The notes under the pieces: model-generated
Seen by the model: the letters and a program-made list of their open reading frames with translations, nothing else
Databases searched by the model: none
What the model was told of the DNA's origin: nothing
Position numbers and translations under genes: made by a program
Shown: piece after piece, positions 1-5,866 of the stretch
Numbering within the stretch: the first letter of the stretch is position 1
Layout of the letters: every line of letters starts with the position of its first letter
NCBI GenBank assembly: GCA_019422005.1
Contig: JAHZEF010000011.1
Location: forward strand, 15,413-22,294
Origin: Clostridiales bacterium
GTDB taxonomy: Bacteria > Bacillota > Clostridia > Oscillospirales > Oscillospiraceae
DNA length: 6,882 bases
Reading direction: 5' to 3'

Positions 1-2
1 AT

Positions 3-278
3 TTGCATTTTAACAAGTGCTTTACCTCGCCGGGAGGCATTACGCCGGACGGAAGAATTACCTACTTCAATATTCAGGCTTCAGAGATCCGTCGAAAGGT
101 ATTTGCTTCTTCCAAATCCATTGTCGTACTGGCAGAAAAGAAAAAATTCGTTCAGAATGCTTTTGTGGAAGACCTGGCCTTAAATGACGTAGATGTATTA
201 ATTACCGATGAGGATCCGGAAAATTTACCGCCCAGCCTCGCCGCCCATACACAGATTTACTCCATTGCATCCGAATGA
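3..278 (+). CDS. DeoR-family transcriptional repressor, C-terminal sensor domain (5' partial)
   Basis: Only the last 91 or so codons are present, and the reading frame is open to the left edge. A full DeoR/GlpR-type regulator has about 250 residues, so the N-terminal helix-turn-helix is missing here. What is visible fits the DeoR C-terminal (isomerase-like) sugar-phosphate sensor: a GGITPDGRIT stretch, then a segment equivalent to the family's 'EA.VKRAMI..A' (SEIRRKVFASS), then VVLAEKKKF, matching the usual 'vLaDssKf', and finally DVDVLITDED, matching the typical 'id.liTD' ending. Proteins of this family bind operator DNA and are released by a phosphorylated sugar intermediate. The stop codon overlaps a possible ATG of the next gene (ATGA at 275-278), so regulator and kinase are probably one transcript, and this regulator probably controls the kinase locus. 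The effector cannot be read from the sequence. Confidence 0.85.
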   Translation: MHFNKCFTSPGGITPDGRITYFNIQASEIRRKVFASSKSIVVLAEKKKFVQNAFVEDLALNDVDVLITDEDPENLPPSLAAHTQIYSIASE

Positions 279-289
279 GGGCAGGTACC

Positions 290-1567
290 ATGTCGAGTAT
301 TTTGATTATTGCCGATGATCTGACCGGCGCAGTGGATACTTGTGCACAGTTTGCCAGCCGGGGGATTCGGGCTTCCGTTGCCGTCGAAGCCGAATACGGC
401 GCCGCCCCACGCCAGGCAGTCCATTCCATGAATGCCGGAACCAGGGAAATTTCACTTGCGGAGGCCCGTCAAAAGCATTTCTCCATTGGCCGTCAAATCA
501 GGCCGGGGACACATGGCGTGATTGTCAAAAAAACAGATATGGGATTCCGGGGCAACCACGGCGGAGAGCTGGAAGGCTTGCTGGAAGGTTTGGGCGCCGA
601 GGTTTGTTACCTTGTCAATGCCATTCCCGATCACTATGCATCAGTTGTCAATGCCTGCCAGTATGTCAAGGGAAAGCCTTTGCCTGAGAGCATGTACGCA
701 CAGGATCCATCCAGAAAGCCCACAACGGCTTTTATCCCGGATATCCTCAGGAAACAAACTTCTCTTCAAATTGGTACCATTCAGCTGGAGGACGTGCGGG
801 GGCCAAATCTGAAGGGCCGGATTACGGCGCTGAAAGACGCGCACTGCCGGATCCTCGTGTTTGATGCCGTAACAGCGCAGGATTGTCTCACCATCGTCAA
901 AGCTGCCTGTTCTCTTCCATACACGTCTTGTTTTGCCGGCACACTGGGAATCATGAACGCACTCTCCCAGTATTTCTTTCCGGATTGTCTGGTTCAGAAT
1001 CCCTGCACAGCGGACCCACCTCCGCGCTGTCTCGGCTTTACAACCTCCAACTACGATACGGTCCAGCAGCAACTGCAATACGCCAAAGAGCGCGGGCTGG
1101 CCCAGGTGATGCTCAGGATGGATGACTGCCTGCGGAATGACGAGAGTCTGGAGGCGGAGCTGGAGCGTGTCCGCGGTGCATGCAGGAAGCTGCTCCGGGA
1201 ACAGAGCGTCATTGTAACACAGCGCCTTTTGTATCCGCCGGAGGATCCCAATCTCTCCGGCCGGATCCTGGCCGCCATGGCAAACTGTGCCGAAAGGCTC
1301 TGCGCAGACTGCAGATTCTCACGATTGGTGATGATCGGTGGCGAGACGTCACACGCTATCCTGAACGCCATCGGAGCACGGAATCTTTCAATCACAGCAA
1401 TGCCGGAGACCGGCGTTGCGTTGGGCCGAATCAAAGACGGCAGGCTGAGCGGGTATTCCTTTGCAGCAAAGGGAGGCTCTGTCGGTACAGTACAGGCGGT
1501 CTGGCGAATGCTTGTCACCGCTGATTCGGAGAGGGCAGAACATTTCCCGGGGAGTGCCGGGCTGTGA
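290..1567 (+). CDS. Four-carbon acid sugar kinase family protein (DUF1537; OtnK/DtnK/YgbK-like)
   Basis: The product is about 425 residues, the usual family length. These kinases phosphorylate four-carbon sugar acids such as threonate or erythronate with ATP, in the cytoplasm. The N-terminal substrate domain opens with IADDLTGA (residues 7-14). It continues with KKTDMGFRGN (about 80-89), the counterpart of the family's K-x-D-S-T-x-x-G-N segment, and a later DP motif. The C-terminal nucleotide domain shows GGETS (350-354) and KGGSVG (394-399), where KxGGFG is more usual. I chose ATG 290 because GAGGGCAGG lies just upstream and the protein then starts at the domain; ATG 275, overlapping the upstream stop, would add five residues. 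The DeoR-type regulator immediately upstream fits an inducible sugar-acid pathway. No dehydrogenase, PdxA2-like or aldolase partner lies within the window, so the exact substrate is unknown. The deviations in the DST and GGFG motifs make a different substrate possible. Confidence 0.87.
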   Translation: MSSILIIADDLTGAVDTCAQFASRGIRASVAVEAEYGAAPRQAVHSMNAGTREISLAEARQKHFSIGRQIRPGTHGVIVKKTDMGFRGNHGGELEGLLEGLGAEVCYLVNAIPDHYASVVNACQYVKGKPLPESMYAQDPSRKPTTAFIPDILRKQTSLQIGTIQLEDVRGPNLKGRITALKDAHCRILVFDAVTAQDCLTIVKAACSLPYTSCFAGTLGIMNALSQYFFPDCLVQNPCTADPPPRCLGFTTSNYDTVQQQLQYAKERGLAQVMLRMDDCLRNDESLEAELERVRGACRKLLREQSVIVTQRLLYPPEDPNLSGRILAAMANCAERLCADCRFSRLVMIGGETSHAILNAIGARNLSITAMPETGVALGRIKDGRLSGYSFAAKGGSVGTVQAVWRMLVTADSERAEHFPGSAGL

Positions 1568-1600
1568 AACCGGAATCTTTGCAGAGGCTGATCCCAGCGT

Positions 1601-1777
1601 TTGTTCGCTGTTGTAATTCCAATACAGAAAGCATTGTTCGGCCTGTGCTCCGGGGCGCCTTCCCGGGTACTGCTCCCCAGCGGCCTCCTGGTCTGCATCA
1701 TCGGCCTCCTGTCCGTCCGCTTCTTCGTCCGGCTGGATCACGCCGGCAATCCAACCCCGGCAGGCCGGCAGCCGTAG
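1601..1777 (+). other. Possible short hydrophobic ORF or gene remnant
   Basis: This lies in the otherwise gene-free stretch 1568-1891. In the same frame as the kinase, after its stop and a second TGA at 1589, a frame stays open to TAG 1775-1777. It encodes two hydrophobic stretches (around AVVIPIQKALFGLC and GLLVCIIGLLSVRFFVRL) followed by a charged tail. This looks like membrane protein sequence, unlike the Arg/Pro-rich readings of the other frames. Against it: the only start is TTG 1601, the nearest SD-like GAGG (1584-1587) is 13 nt away, and I recognise no family. It may be a small membrane protein, the decayed end of a transporter, or chance. Confidence 0.22.
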
Positions 1778-1810
1778 CGTCCGGAAGGCGCCCCGCATAC
1801 AGCAGAAGAA

Positions 1811-1844
1811 GCCCGCCGCAGGCACAGCAATGCCTGCGGCGGGC
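1811..1844. terminator. Bidirectional intrinsic terminator between kinase locus and nitroreductase
   Basis: A perfect 13-bp inverted repeat (GCCCGCCGCAGGC at 1811-1823 and its complement at 1832-1844) encloses an 8-nt loop. Read leftward, it follows the nitroreductase stop by about 48 nt and runs into TTCTTCTGCTG. Read rightward, it runs into TCTTGGCGTTCTTGTT. Both tails are T-rich but interrupted, so it probably serves the two convergent transcription units. The leftward use is better supported. Confidence 0.72.
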
Positions 1845-1891
1845 TCTTGGCGTTCTTGTTCAGGTTTTCCGGCCCAGCGGCTGCCCGCGCC

Positions 1892-2437
1892 TCACCAATG
1901 GTTGTAGCAAACCACCTCGTCCAGGCTCTTGCGGACCTTCCGGCGGGGTGCGGACTGCCTGGCCGGATACCCAACCGTGATAATCAGCCGGACGACCCGC
2001 TCAGCCGGAATGCCGAGGGCCTCCCGGAGCTTCTTCTGATTCATGGTTCCGATCATGCAGGTGCCCAGCCCGATGCTGGCCGCTTCACAGCAGAGCGCCA
2101 TGGCCGCCATTCCGATATCCATCTGGGCAAAATGCTGGGAACCGTAATGCTCGCCTACGCCCGGGCGCAGATGGGCCTCGTCCTCGCAGACTACAATAAA
2201 GTTGGGCACCTTGTCCCCCCAGGGGCATCCGGTCAGCCCATCGTCATCCAGGGCGTCGATCACCTGTTCCCGCGCCTTCGGCTCATCTATGACAATGAAC
2301 CGCCAGGGCTGGGCGTTGCAGCCGCTGGGGCTCAGGCGGGCCACATCCACCAGATGGGTCAAAACTTCCCGGGGAACGGGCGTTCCGCTGTAAACCCGGC
2401 AGCTTTCCCGGACCGTCTGCAGTGTTTCAAAATCCAT
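1892..2437 (-). CDS. Nitroreductase family protein (FMN-dependent oxidoreductase)
   Basis: The product is about 181 residues, a compact nitroreductase. Members bind FMN, usually as dimers, and use NAD(P)H to reduce nitro compounds, quinones or other electrophiles in the cytoplasm; the true substrate is not predictable here. Visible family signatures are RESCRVYSGTPVP near the N-terminus (the 'R.S.R.F....v' FMN-phosphate-binding motif, residues 10-22), ARLSPSGCNAQPWRFIVI (33-50), and SIGLGTCMIG (121-130), followed by a 'ltvGYP'-like ITVGYPA. I prefer the ATG at 2437: AGGAAAGGA lies upstream at usable spacing, and the protein then begins right at the domain. An in-frame ATG at 2473 would add 12 residues with no family equivalent and lies inside a GC-rich hairpin. 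No promoter is visible immediately upstream. The gene converges on the kinase locus and ends at the 1811-1844 hairpin. Confidence 0.9.
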   Translation of the reverse strand: MDFETLQTVRESCRVYSGTPVPREVLTHLVDVARLSPSGCNAQPWRFIVIDEPKAREQVIDALDDDGLTGCPWGDKVPNFIVVCEDEAHLRPGVGEHYGSQHFAQMDIGMAAMALCCEAASIGLGTCMIGTMNQKKLREALGIPAERVVRLIITVGYPARQSAPRRKVRKSLDEVVCYNHW

Positions 2438-2597
2438 CGTCTGTCGTTCCTTTCCTGTTCTGAACGATTCCATTCGCCGCCTGCGGTGCGCTCACCCGGG
2501 CGGCAAAGGCGTTTTCTCCGGCCCGTCCCCTTCGCCGGGCCGCACCCCGTCACAGCCGCTGCGGCCCGGGGGCGCCGGCGGATGACGCCTCCTCTGC
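2438..2597 (-). other. GC-rich structured leader before the nitroreductase
   Basis: This stretch between the tRNA terminator and the nitroreductase holds no convincing gene or promoter. Two strong inverted repeats are visible: a nested hairpin at 2476-2504 (outer GCCGCC/GGCGGC, inner GGTG/CACC with a 4-nt loop) and a 9-bp perfect stem at 2535-2543/2561-2569 with a 17-nt loop. Neither is followed by a T tract in either direction. It could be a structured mRNA leader or GC-rich spacer DNA. Confidence 0.4.
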
Positions 2598-2635
2598 AAA
2601 AAGACGCCGGAGCAAAGCAGGCCTTGCTCCGGCGT
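2598..2635 (-). terminator. Intrinsic terminator of tRNA-Leu
   Basis: On the minus strand a perfect 12-bp stem (ACGCCGGAGCAA pairing with TTGCTCCGGCGT) and an 8-nt loop are followed by C and then five T residues (2602-2598). The first base of the stem is the final A of the tRNA CCA end, so the hairpin begins exactly where the mature tRNA stops. This is a textbook Rho-independent terminator for a single-gene tRNA transcript. Confidence 0.92.
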
Positions 2636-2719
2636 GGTGCGCCTGAAGGGACTCGAACCCACACGCATTGCTGCACGAGAACCTAAATCTCGCATGTCTG
2701 CCAATTCCATCACAGGCGC
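2635..2719 (-). tRNA. tRNA-Leu (anticodon UAG)
   Basis: The minus strand folds into a class II tRNA of 85 nt with the CCA end encoded. The acceptor stem is GCGCCTG/CAGGCGC with discriminator A. The D stem is ATG/CAT around GGAATTGGCAGA. The anticodon stem CGAGA/TCTCG holds the loop TTTAGGT, giving anticodon UAG (genomic 2685-2683) followed by G37, as expected for a CUN-reading leucine tRNA. A long variable arm (around GCAGCAATGCGT) is diagnostic of Leu/Ser/Tyr tRNAs, and the T loop is TTCGAGT. The T stem (GTGGG/CCCTT) carries a U-U mismatch and a G-U pair, a mild oddity. It is transcribed alone from its own promoter and ends at an adjacent terminator. Confidence 0.95.
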
Positions 2720-2733
2720 GGGTGTTTGTGAAA

Positions 2734-2762
2734 ATAGTATCATACCCCGCTCTGCAGGTCAA
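2734..2762 (-). promoter_or_regulatory. Sigma-A promoter for tRNA-Leu
   Basis: On the minus strand TTGACC (2762-2757) and TACTAT (2739-2734) are separated by exactly 17 nt. A TG one base upstream of the -10 element makes it an extended -10. Transcription would start about 8 nt before the tRNA 5' end at 2719. It lies divergent to the rny promoter. Confidence 0.78.
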
Positions 2763-2834
2763 TCAAAGGTCTGCGGATTTGTAGTCATTGCACAATTTCC
2801 CTGCGCGATATCGTGGATATTTCTGAATCTTTTC

Positions 2835-2863
2835 TTGACACCGTCTGCTTCCGCCGGTACAAT
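2835..2863 (+). promoter_or_regulatory. Near-consensus sigma-A promoter for the rny cluster
   Basis: A perfect -35 TTGACA (2835-2840), a 17-nt spacer and a -10 TACAAT (2858-2863, 5 of 6 matches) form an almost ideal housekeeping promoter. The predicted start near 2870 gives rny a leader of about 105 nt. Strong, probably constitutive initiation suggests that control of rny, if any, lies in the leader RNA or in mRNA decay. Confidence 0.85.
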
Positions 2864-2885
2864 AGTCTTTGGATTGGTATGGCAT

Positions 2886-2914
2886 GGCATGTGCCTTTAG
2901 GGGAGGCGCATGCC
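2886..2914 (+). promoter_or_regulatory. Hairpin in the rny 5' untranslated leader
   Basis: GGCATGTGCC (2886-2895) pairs with GGCGCATGCC (2905-2914) over 10 bp with one G-U pair and a 9-nt loop. There is no T tract after it, so it is not a terminator. It begins about 16 nt after the predicted transcription start. The loop and 3' arm contain an SD-like AGGGGAGG and an in-frame ATG at 2910, which the fold would hide. Possible roles are 5'-end protection of the mRNA or autoregulation by RNase Y. Confidence 0.5.
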
Positions 2915-2975
2915 GCCGTTGCTGTTTCCCCGCATACCCGATTTTGAAGATTTAAGGAGGTGTGTTCGCAGAATT

Positions 2976-4526
2976 ATGGAGCCCATGAGAATCATTCTTC
3001 CCATCATTGTGGGCCTTGTGTGCGCCGTTGTGTTCTTCTTTGTCGGCGTTCTCTACCGGAAAAAGGTTGCAGAGAAAGAAATTGGCAGCGCCGAAGAAGA
3101 GTCCAAGCGCATTATCAACGAGGCCATCAAGGCGGCAGAGAGCAAAAACCGCGAGCTGCTGCTGGAAGCGAAGGAAGAAATCCATAAATCTCGTACCGAA
3201 TACGAAAAGGAAGTCAAGGAACGCCGCACCGACCTTCAGAAGCAGGAAAGACGCCTGCAGCAGAAGGAGGAAGCGCTGGACAAGAAGCTGGACGCCCATG
3301 AGAAGCGCGAAGAGGAGCTGAACCGCAAACTCCAGAACGTCGCTTCCACCCAGGAAGAGGTCGCGCAGCTCAAGCGCAGCCAGCTGGAGGTTCTGGAAAA
3401 GATCTCCGGCCTGACGCAGGAGGACGCCAAAGACTACCTGCTCAAAAACATCGAATCCGAGGTTCGTCACGAGACTGCCATGAAGATCAAAGAGGTGGAA
3501 AGCCAGCTGAAGGATGAGGCAGACCAGCGCGCGCGGGAAATTATCGCCACCGCCATTCAGCGCTGCGCCGCAGACCATGCCGCCGAAGCCACCGTCTCTG
3601 TGGTACCCCTGCCCAATGACGAAATGAAGGGCCGCATCATCGGCCGCGAAGGCCGCAACATCCGCACGCTCGAAACCATCACCGGCGTCGACCTGATCAT
3701 CGACGACACGCCGGAGGCCATTACCGTTTCCAGCTTTGACCCCATCCGCCGCGAGGTGGCCCGCCTGGCCCTGGAAAAGCTGATTGTGGACGGCCGCATT
3801 CATCCCACCCGGATTGAAGACATGGTGGAAAAGGCCCGCCGCGAGGTGGAGCACACCATCAAGCAGGAGGGCGAACGCGCCACCTACGAGACCGGCATTC
3901 ACAACCTCCACCCGGAGCTGATCAAAATGCTGGGCCGGCAGAAATACCGTACCAGCTACGGGCAGAACGTTTTGAACCACTCCATTGAAGTGGCGCACAT
4001 TGCAGGCCTGATGGCCAGCGAGCTGGGCGTGGACGTGACCCTGTCCAAGCGCGCCGGCCTGCTGCACGACCTGGGCAAATCCGTGGACCATGAGATGGAG
4101 GGCAGCCATGTGCAGCTGGGCGTGGAGCTGGCCCGGAAGTACAAGGAAAACCCCATCGTGATCAACGCCATCGAGGCGCATCACGGCGACGTGGAGCCCC
4201 AGACGATCATCGCATGTCTCGTGCAGGCGGCTGACGCCATTTCCGCCGCCCGCCCCGGCGCAAGGCGCGAGAACGTGGAAAACTACATCCGCCGCCTGGA
4301 AAAGCTGGAGGAGCTGACCGGCTCCTATCCCGGCGTGGAAAAGGCCTACGCCATTCAGGCGGGCCGCGAGGTCCGGATTATGGTCAAGCCCGAGGAAGTC
4401 AGCGAGGACAATATGATCCTGCTGGCCCGCGACCTCGCCAAGAAAATCGAAAGCGAGCTGGAATACCCCGGCCAGATTAAAGTCAACGTGATCCGGGAAA
4501 CCAAGGCTGTGGACTACGCCAAGTAA
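2976..4526 (+). CDS. rny: Ribonuclease Y
   Basis: RNase Y is the membrane-anchored endoribonuclease that starts bulk mRNA decay in many Bacillota. With ATG 2976 the product is 516 residues, close to the roughly 520 of Bacillus subtilis Rny. Domain order is canonical: one N-terminal transmembrane helix (about residues 5-25, then RKK), a long charged coiled coil (about 30-180), a KH RNA-binding domain starting with GRIIGREGRNIR (219-230), and an HD domain with H335 in NHSIEVAH and the catalytic pair H364-D365 in LLHDLGK. The C-terminus VIRETKAVDYAK is the conserved family ending. The start is a choice. AAGGAGGTG at 2954-2962 precedes ATG 2976 at rather long spacing; ATG 2985 is also possible. 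An in-frame ATG at 2910 would add 22 residues, including charged ones before the anchor. Transcription is from the strong promoter at 2835-2863. The ACT and ymdB genes follow on the same strand. Confidence 0.97.
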   Translation: MEPMRIILPIIVGLVCAVVFFFVGVLYRKKVAEKEIGSAEEESKRIINEAIKAAESKNRELLLEAKEEIHKSRTEYEKEVKERRTDLQKQERRLQQKEEALDKKLDAHEKREEELNRKLQNVASTQEEVAQLKRSQLEVLEKISGLTQEDAKDYLLKNIESEVRHETAMKIKEVESQLKDEADQRAREIIATAIQRCAADHAAEATVSVVPLPNDEMKGRIIGREGRNIRTLETITGVDLIIDDTPEAITVSSFDPIRREVARLALEKLIVDGRIHPTRIEDMVEKARREVEHTIKQEGERATYETGIHNLHPELIKMLGRQKYRTSYGQNVLNHSIEVAHIAGLMASELGVDVTLSKRAGLLHDLGKSVDHEMEGSHVQLGVELARKYKENPIVINAIEAHHGDVEPQTIIACLVQAADAISAARPGARRENVENYIRRLEKLEELTGSYPGVEKAYAIQAGREVRIMVKPEEVSEDNMILLARDLAKKIESELEYPGQIKVNVIRETKAVDYAK

Positions 4527-4583
4527 GGCCGGAACGCCGGCGCTCCATCCCAGAAACCAATGTTACCGTTTTCGACAGACGCT

Positions 4584-4610
4584 CAGCCGTCCGGCCCTGC
4601 CGGGCGGCTG
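4584..4610 (+). terminator. Possible weak terminator or attenuator after rny
   Basis: CAGCCGTCCGGC (4584-4595) pairs with GCCGGGCGGCTG (4599-4610) over 12 bp with one G-U pair and a 3-nt loop. It is followed by TTCTGCATT, a poor T tract. It sits 57 nt past the rny stop and ends about 10 nt before the SD of the next gene. It may terminate part of the transcription or stabilise the 3' end of the rny mRNA. Confidence 0.45.
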
Positions 4611-4632
4611 TTCTGCATTCAGGAGGAACGAT

Positions 4633-5004
4633 ATGAAGCTGGAAGTCATCGACGGCGCCTTTTCCATCTGCAGGGTGCCGGATTTTTCGGAGGTCCGCTG
4701 GGACGTCCCCTACACCTTTACCGCCGCCACCGACACGGAGCGTTCCCTGGTCTGCCCGGTTTCGGCGGTTCCGCCGCGGACGCTGGCGCGGGAGGACGGC
4801 TGGCGCATGCTGCGCGTGGCCGGGACGCTGGATTTCTCCCTGACCGGGATTCTGTCCCGGCTTGCCGGGGCGCTGGCCGCCTGCGGCGTCGCCGTCTTCG
4901 CCGTCTCCACCTTCGGCACCGACTATCTCCTGACCCGGCAGGCGCAGTTTGCCCGGGCGCTGGCCGCGCTGGAGCAGGACGGGCATACCGTGATCCGGTT
5001 GTAA
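4633..5004 (+). CDS. ACT domain-containing protein (CASTOR/ACT_7-like)
   Basis: This is a small cytosolic protein of 123 residues with no catalytic domain. Residues about 64-103 show the ACT_7/CASTOR-type ligand-binding pattern: GTLDFSLTGILSRLAGALAA, then GVAVFAVSTFGTDYLL. In this family the equivalent 'GI.IFAVSTYDTDYILV' strand forms part of an amino-acid-binding interface. The C-terminal segment ends in the typical 'L...GH.V'. The N-terminal half (MKLEVIDGAFSICRV) matches the small beta domain usually fused in front. The start is clear: AGGAGG at 4621-4626, six nt before ATG. It lies between rny and ymdB on the same strand and is probably co-transcribed, in part through the hairpin at 4584-4610. 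Amino-acid sensing is known for relatives; the ligand and partner of this protein are unknown. Confidence 0.85.
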   Translation: MKLEVIDGAFSICRVPDFSEVRWDVPYTFTAATDTERSLVCPVSAVPPRTLAREDGWRMLRVAGTLDFSLTGILSRLAGALAACGVAVFAVSTFGTDYLLTRQAQFARALAALEQDGHTVIRL

Positions 5005-5027
5005 TTTCCAGAAAAACCAGATATACT
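4999..5027 (+). promoter_or_regulatory. Candidate internal promoter for ymdB and downstream genes
   Basis: TTGTAA (4999-5004, including the stop of the ACT gene) and TATACT (5022-5027) are separated by 17 nt, matching 4 of 6 and 5 of 6 consensus bases. The start would be near 5034, just upstream of the palindrome at 5045-5066. This AT-rich patch stands out in a GC-rich neighbourhood. No experimental support can be seen from sequence. Confidence 0.42.
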
Positions 5028-5044
5028 GGGAGCATCCCTGATCC

Positions 5045-5066
5045 GCTGCGCCGCGCGCGGCGCAGC
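5045..5066. repeat. Perfect 22-bp palindrome upstream of ymdB
   Basis: The half-site GCTGCGCCGCG (5045-5055) is followed directly by its exact reverse complement (5056-5066). All bases are G/C except one A/T pair. It ends 12 nt before the ymdB SD (AAGGAGG at 5079-5085). There is no T tract, so it is not an intrinsic terminator. It could be an operator for a dimeric regulator, an mRNA hairpin affecting ymdB translation, or a chance GC run. Confidence 0.7.
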
Positions 5067-5089
5067 CCCACACCCCGGAAGGAGGAACT

Positions 5090-5866
5090 ATGGAATTAAC
5101 CGTGCTGGCCGTGGGCGACGTGGTCGCTCCCTCCGGCCTTCAGTATCTGAAAAAGCACCTGCGCAGCCTCAGGCGGCTGCACGGCGTGGATTTCTGCGTT
5201 GTCAACGGCGAAAACGCCTCCATGGTGGGCCTGACGCCGGAGCAGGCCGACCAGATGTTCGACGCCGGCGCCGACGTGGTCACCCTGGGCAACCACACCT
5301 GGAACCGGCGGGAGATCGTGCCGTATCTGAACGACTGCCGCTATCTCCTGCGGCCCGCCAACTTTGCGCCGCAGCTGCCCGGCCGCGGCTGGGGCGTGTT
5401 CGATACCAAAGCGGGCCCCGTGGCCGTGGTCAACCTGATCGGACGCTGCAACATGCCCTTCGGGCCCGACAATCCGTTTCTGCAGATGGAGCGCCTGCTC
5501 AAATCCTGCGACGCCCGGGCCGTGCTGCTGGATTTCCACGCGGAGGCCACCTCGGAGAAGCTGGCCATGGGGTACCTGCTGGACGGGCGCGTCTCCGCCG
5601 TCTGGGGGACGCACACCCATGTGCCCACCGCCGACTGCCGGATCCTGCCCGGCGGCACCGGCTACGTTACCGACCTGGGTATGACCGGCCCCGCGCACTC
5701 CGTGCTGGGGGTGCGCCCGGAGCAGTCCATCGCCAATTTCCGGGGCGACCTGACGTCCCGCTTCGAGGCCGCGCCGGGCCCCTGCAAGCTGGAGAGCGCG
5801 CTGTTCACCATCGATATGGCCACGGGCCGCTGCATCCGGGCCGGGCGGGTGGACGTCTGTGATTAG
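5090..5866 (+). CDS. ymdB: YmdB/TIGR00282 family metallophosphoesterase
   Basis: This calcineurin-like phosphoesterase has 258 residues, the family's usual length. Bacillus subtilis YmdB hydrolyses cyclic nucleotides such as 2',3'-cAMP and affects the biofilm/motility choice and RNase Y-linked gene expression. All metal-site positions expected for the family are visible: D10 in VGDVV, E41-N42 in NGENAS, N68-H69 in GNHTW, H150 and E152 in DFHAEATSEK, and H175/H177 in GTHTHVPT. TDLGMTGP is also characteristic. ATG 5090 is preceded by AAGGAGG with four bases of spacing, a strong site. The gene sits two places after rny, matching the widely conserved rny-ymdB pairing but with an ACT gene inserted. 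Its end overlaps the start of the next phosphoesterase by 8 nt. It may have its own promoter (4999-5027). Confidence 0.95.
   Translation: MELTVLAVGDVVAPSGLQYLKKHLRSLRRLHGVDFCVVNGENASMVGLTPEQADQMFDAGADVVTLGNHTWNRREIVPYLNDCRYLLRPANFAPQLPGRGWGVFDTKAGPVAVVNLIGRCNMPFGPDNPFLQMERLLKSCDARAVLLDFHAEATSEKLAMGYLLDGRVSAVWGTHTHVPTADCRILPGGTGYVTDLGMTGPAHSVLGVRPEQSIANFRGDLTSRFEAAPGPCKLESALFTIDMATGRCIRAGRVDVCD

Noticed and set aside
1564..1980. Plus-strand frame of 138 codons after the kinase
   Set aside because: Arg/Pro-rich product with no family resemblance. It crosses a 13-bp terminator hairpin and enters the nitroreductase antisense.
1847..2686. Open frame of 279 codons on the plus strand over the nitroreductase and tRNA
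   Set aside because: It is antisense to a clear nitroreductase and runs through a tRNA and its terminator. Its product shows no domain.
2910..2975. 22-residue N-terminal extension of RNase Y from ATG 2910
   Set aside because: The SD is only about three bases from that ATG and lies in a hairpin. RNase Y proteins normally begin right before the membrane helix, as ATG 2976 gives.
2952..4184. Long open frame of about 410 codons on the minus strand, opposite rny
   Set aside because: It mirrors the coiled-coil and GC-rich codons of a certain rny gene, has a low-complexity Leu/Val/His-rich product, and no SD or family match.
5045..5066. Reading the palindrome as the terminator of the ACT gene
   Set aside because: It is followed by CCCACACCCC rather than a T tract in the plus direction, and it ends 12 nt before the ymdB SD.
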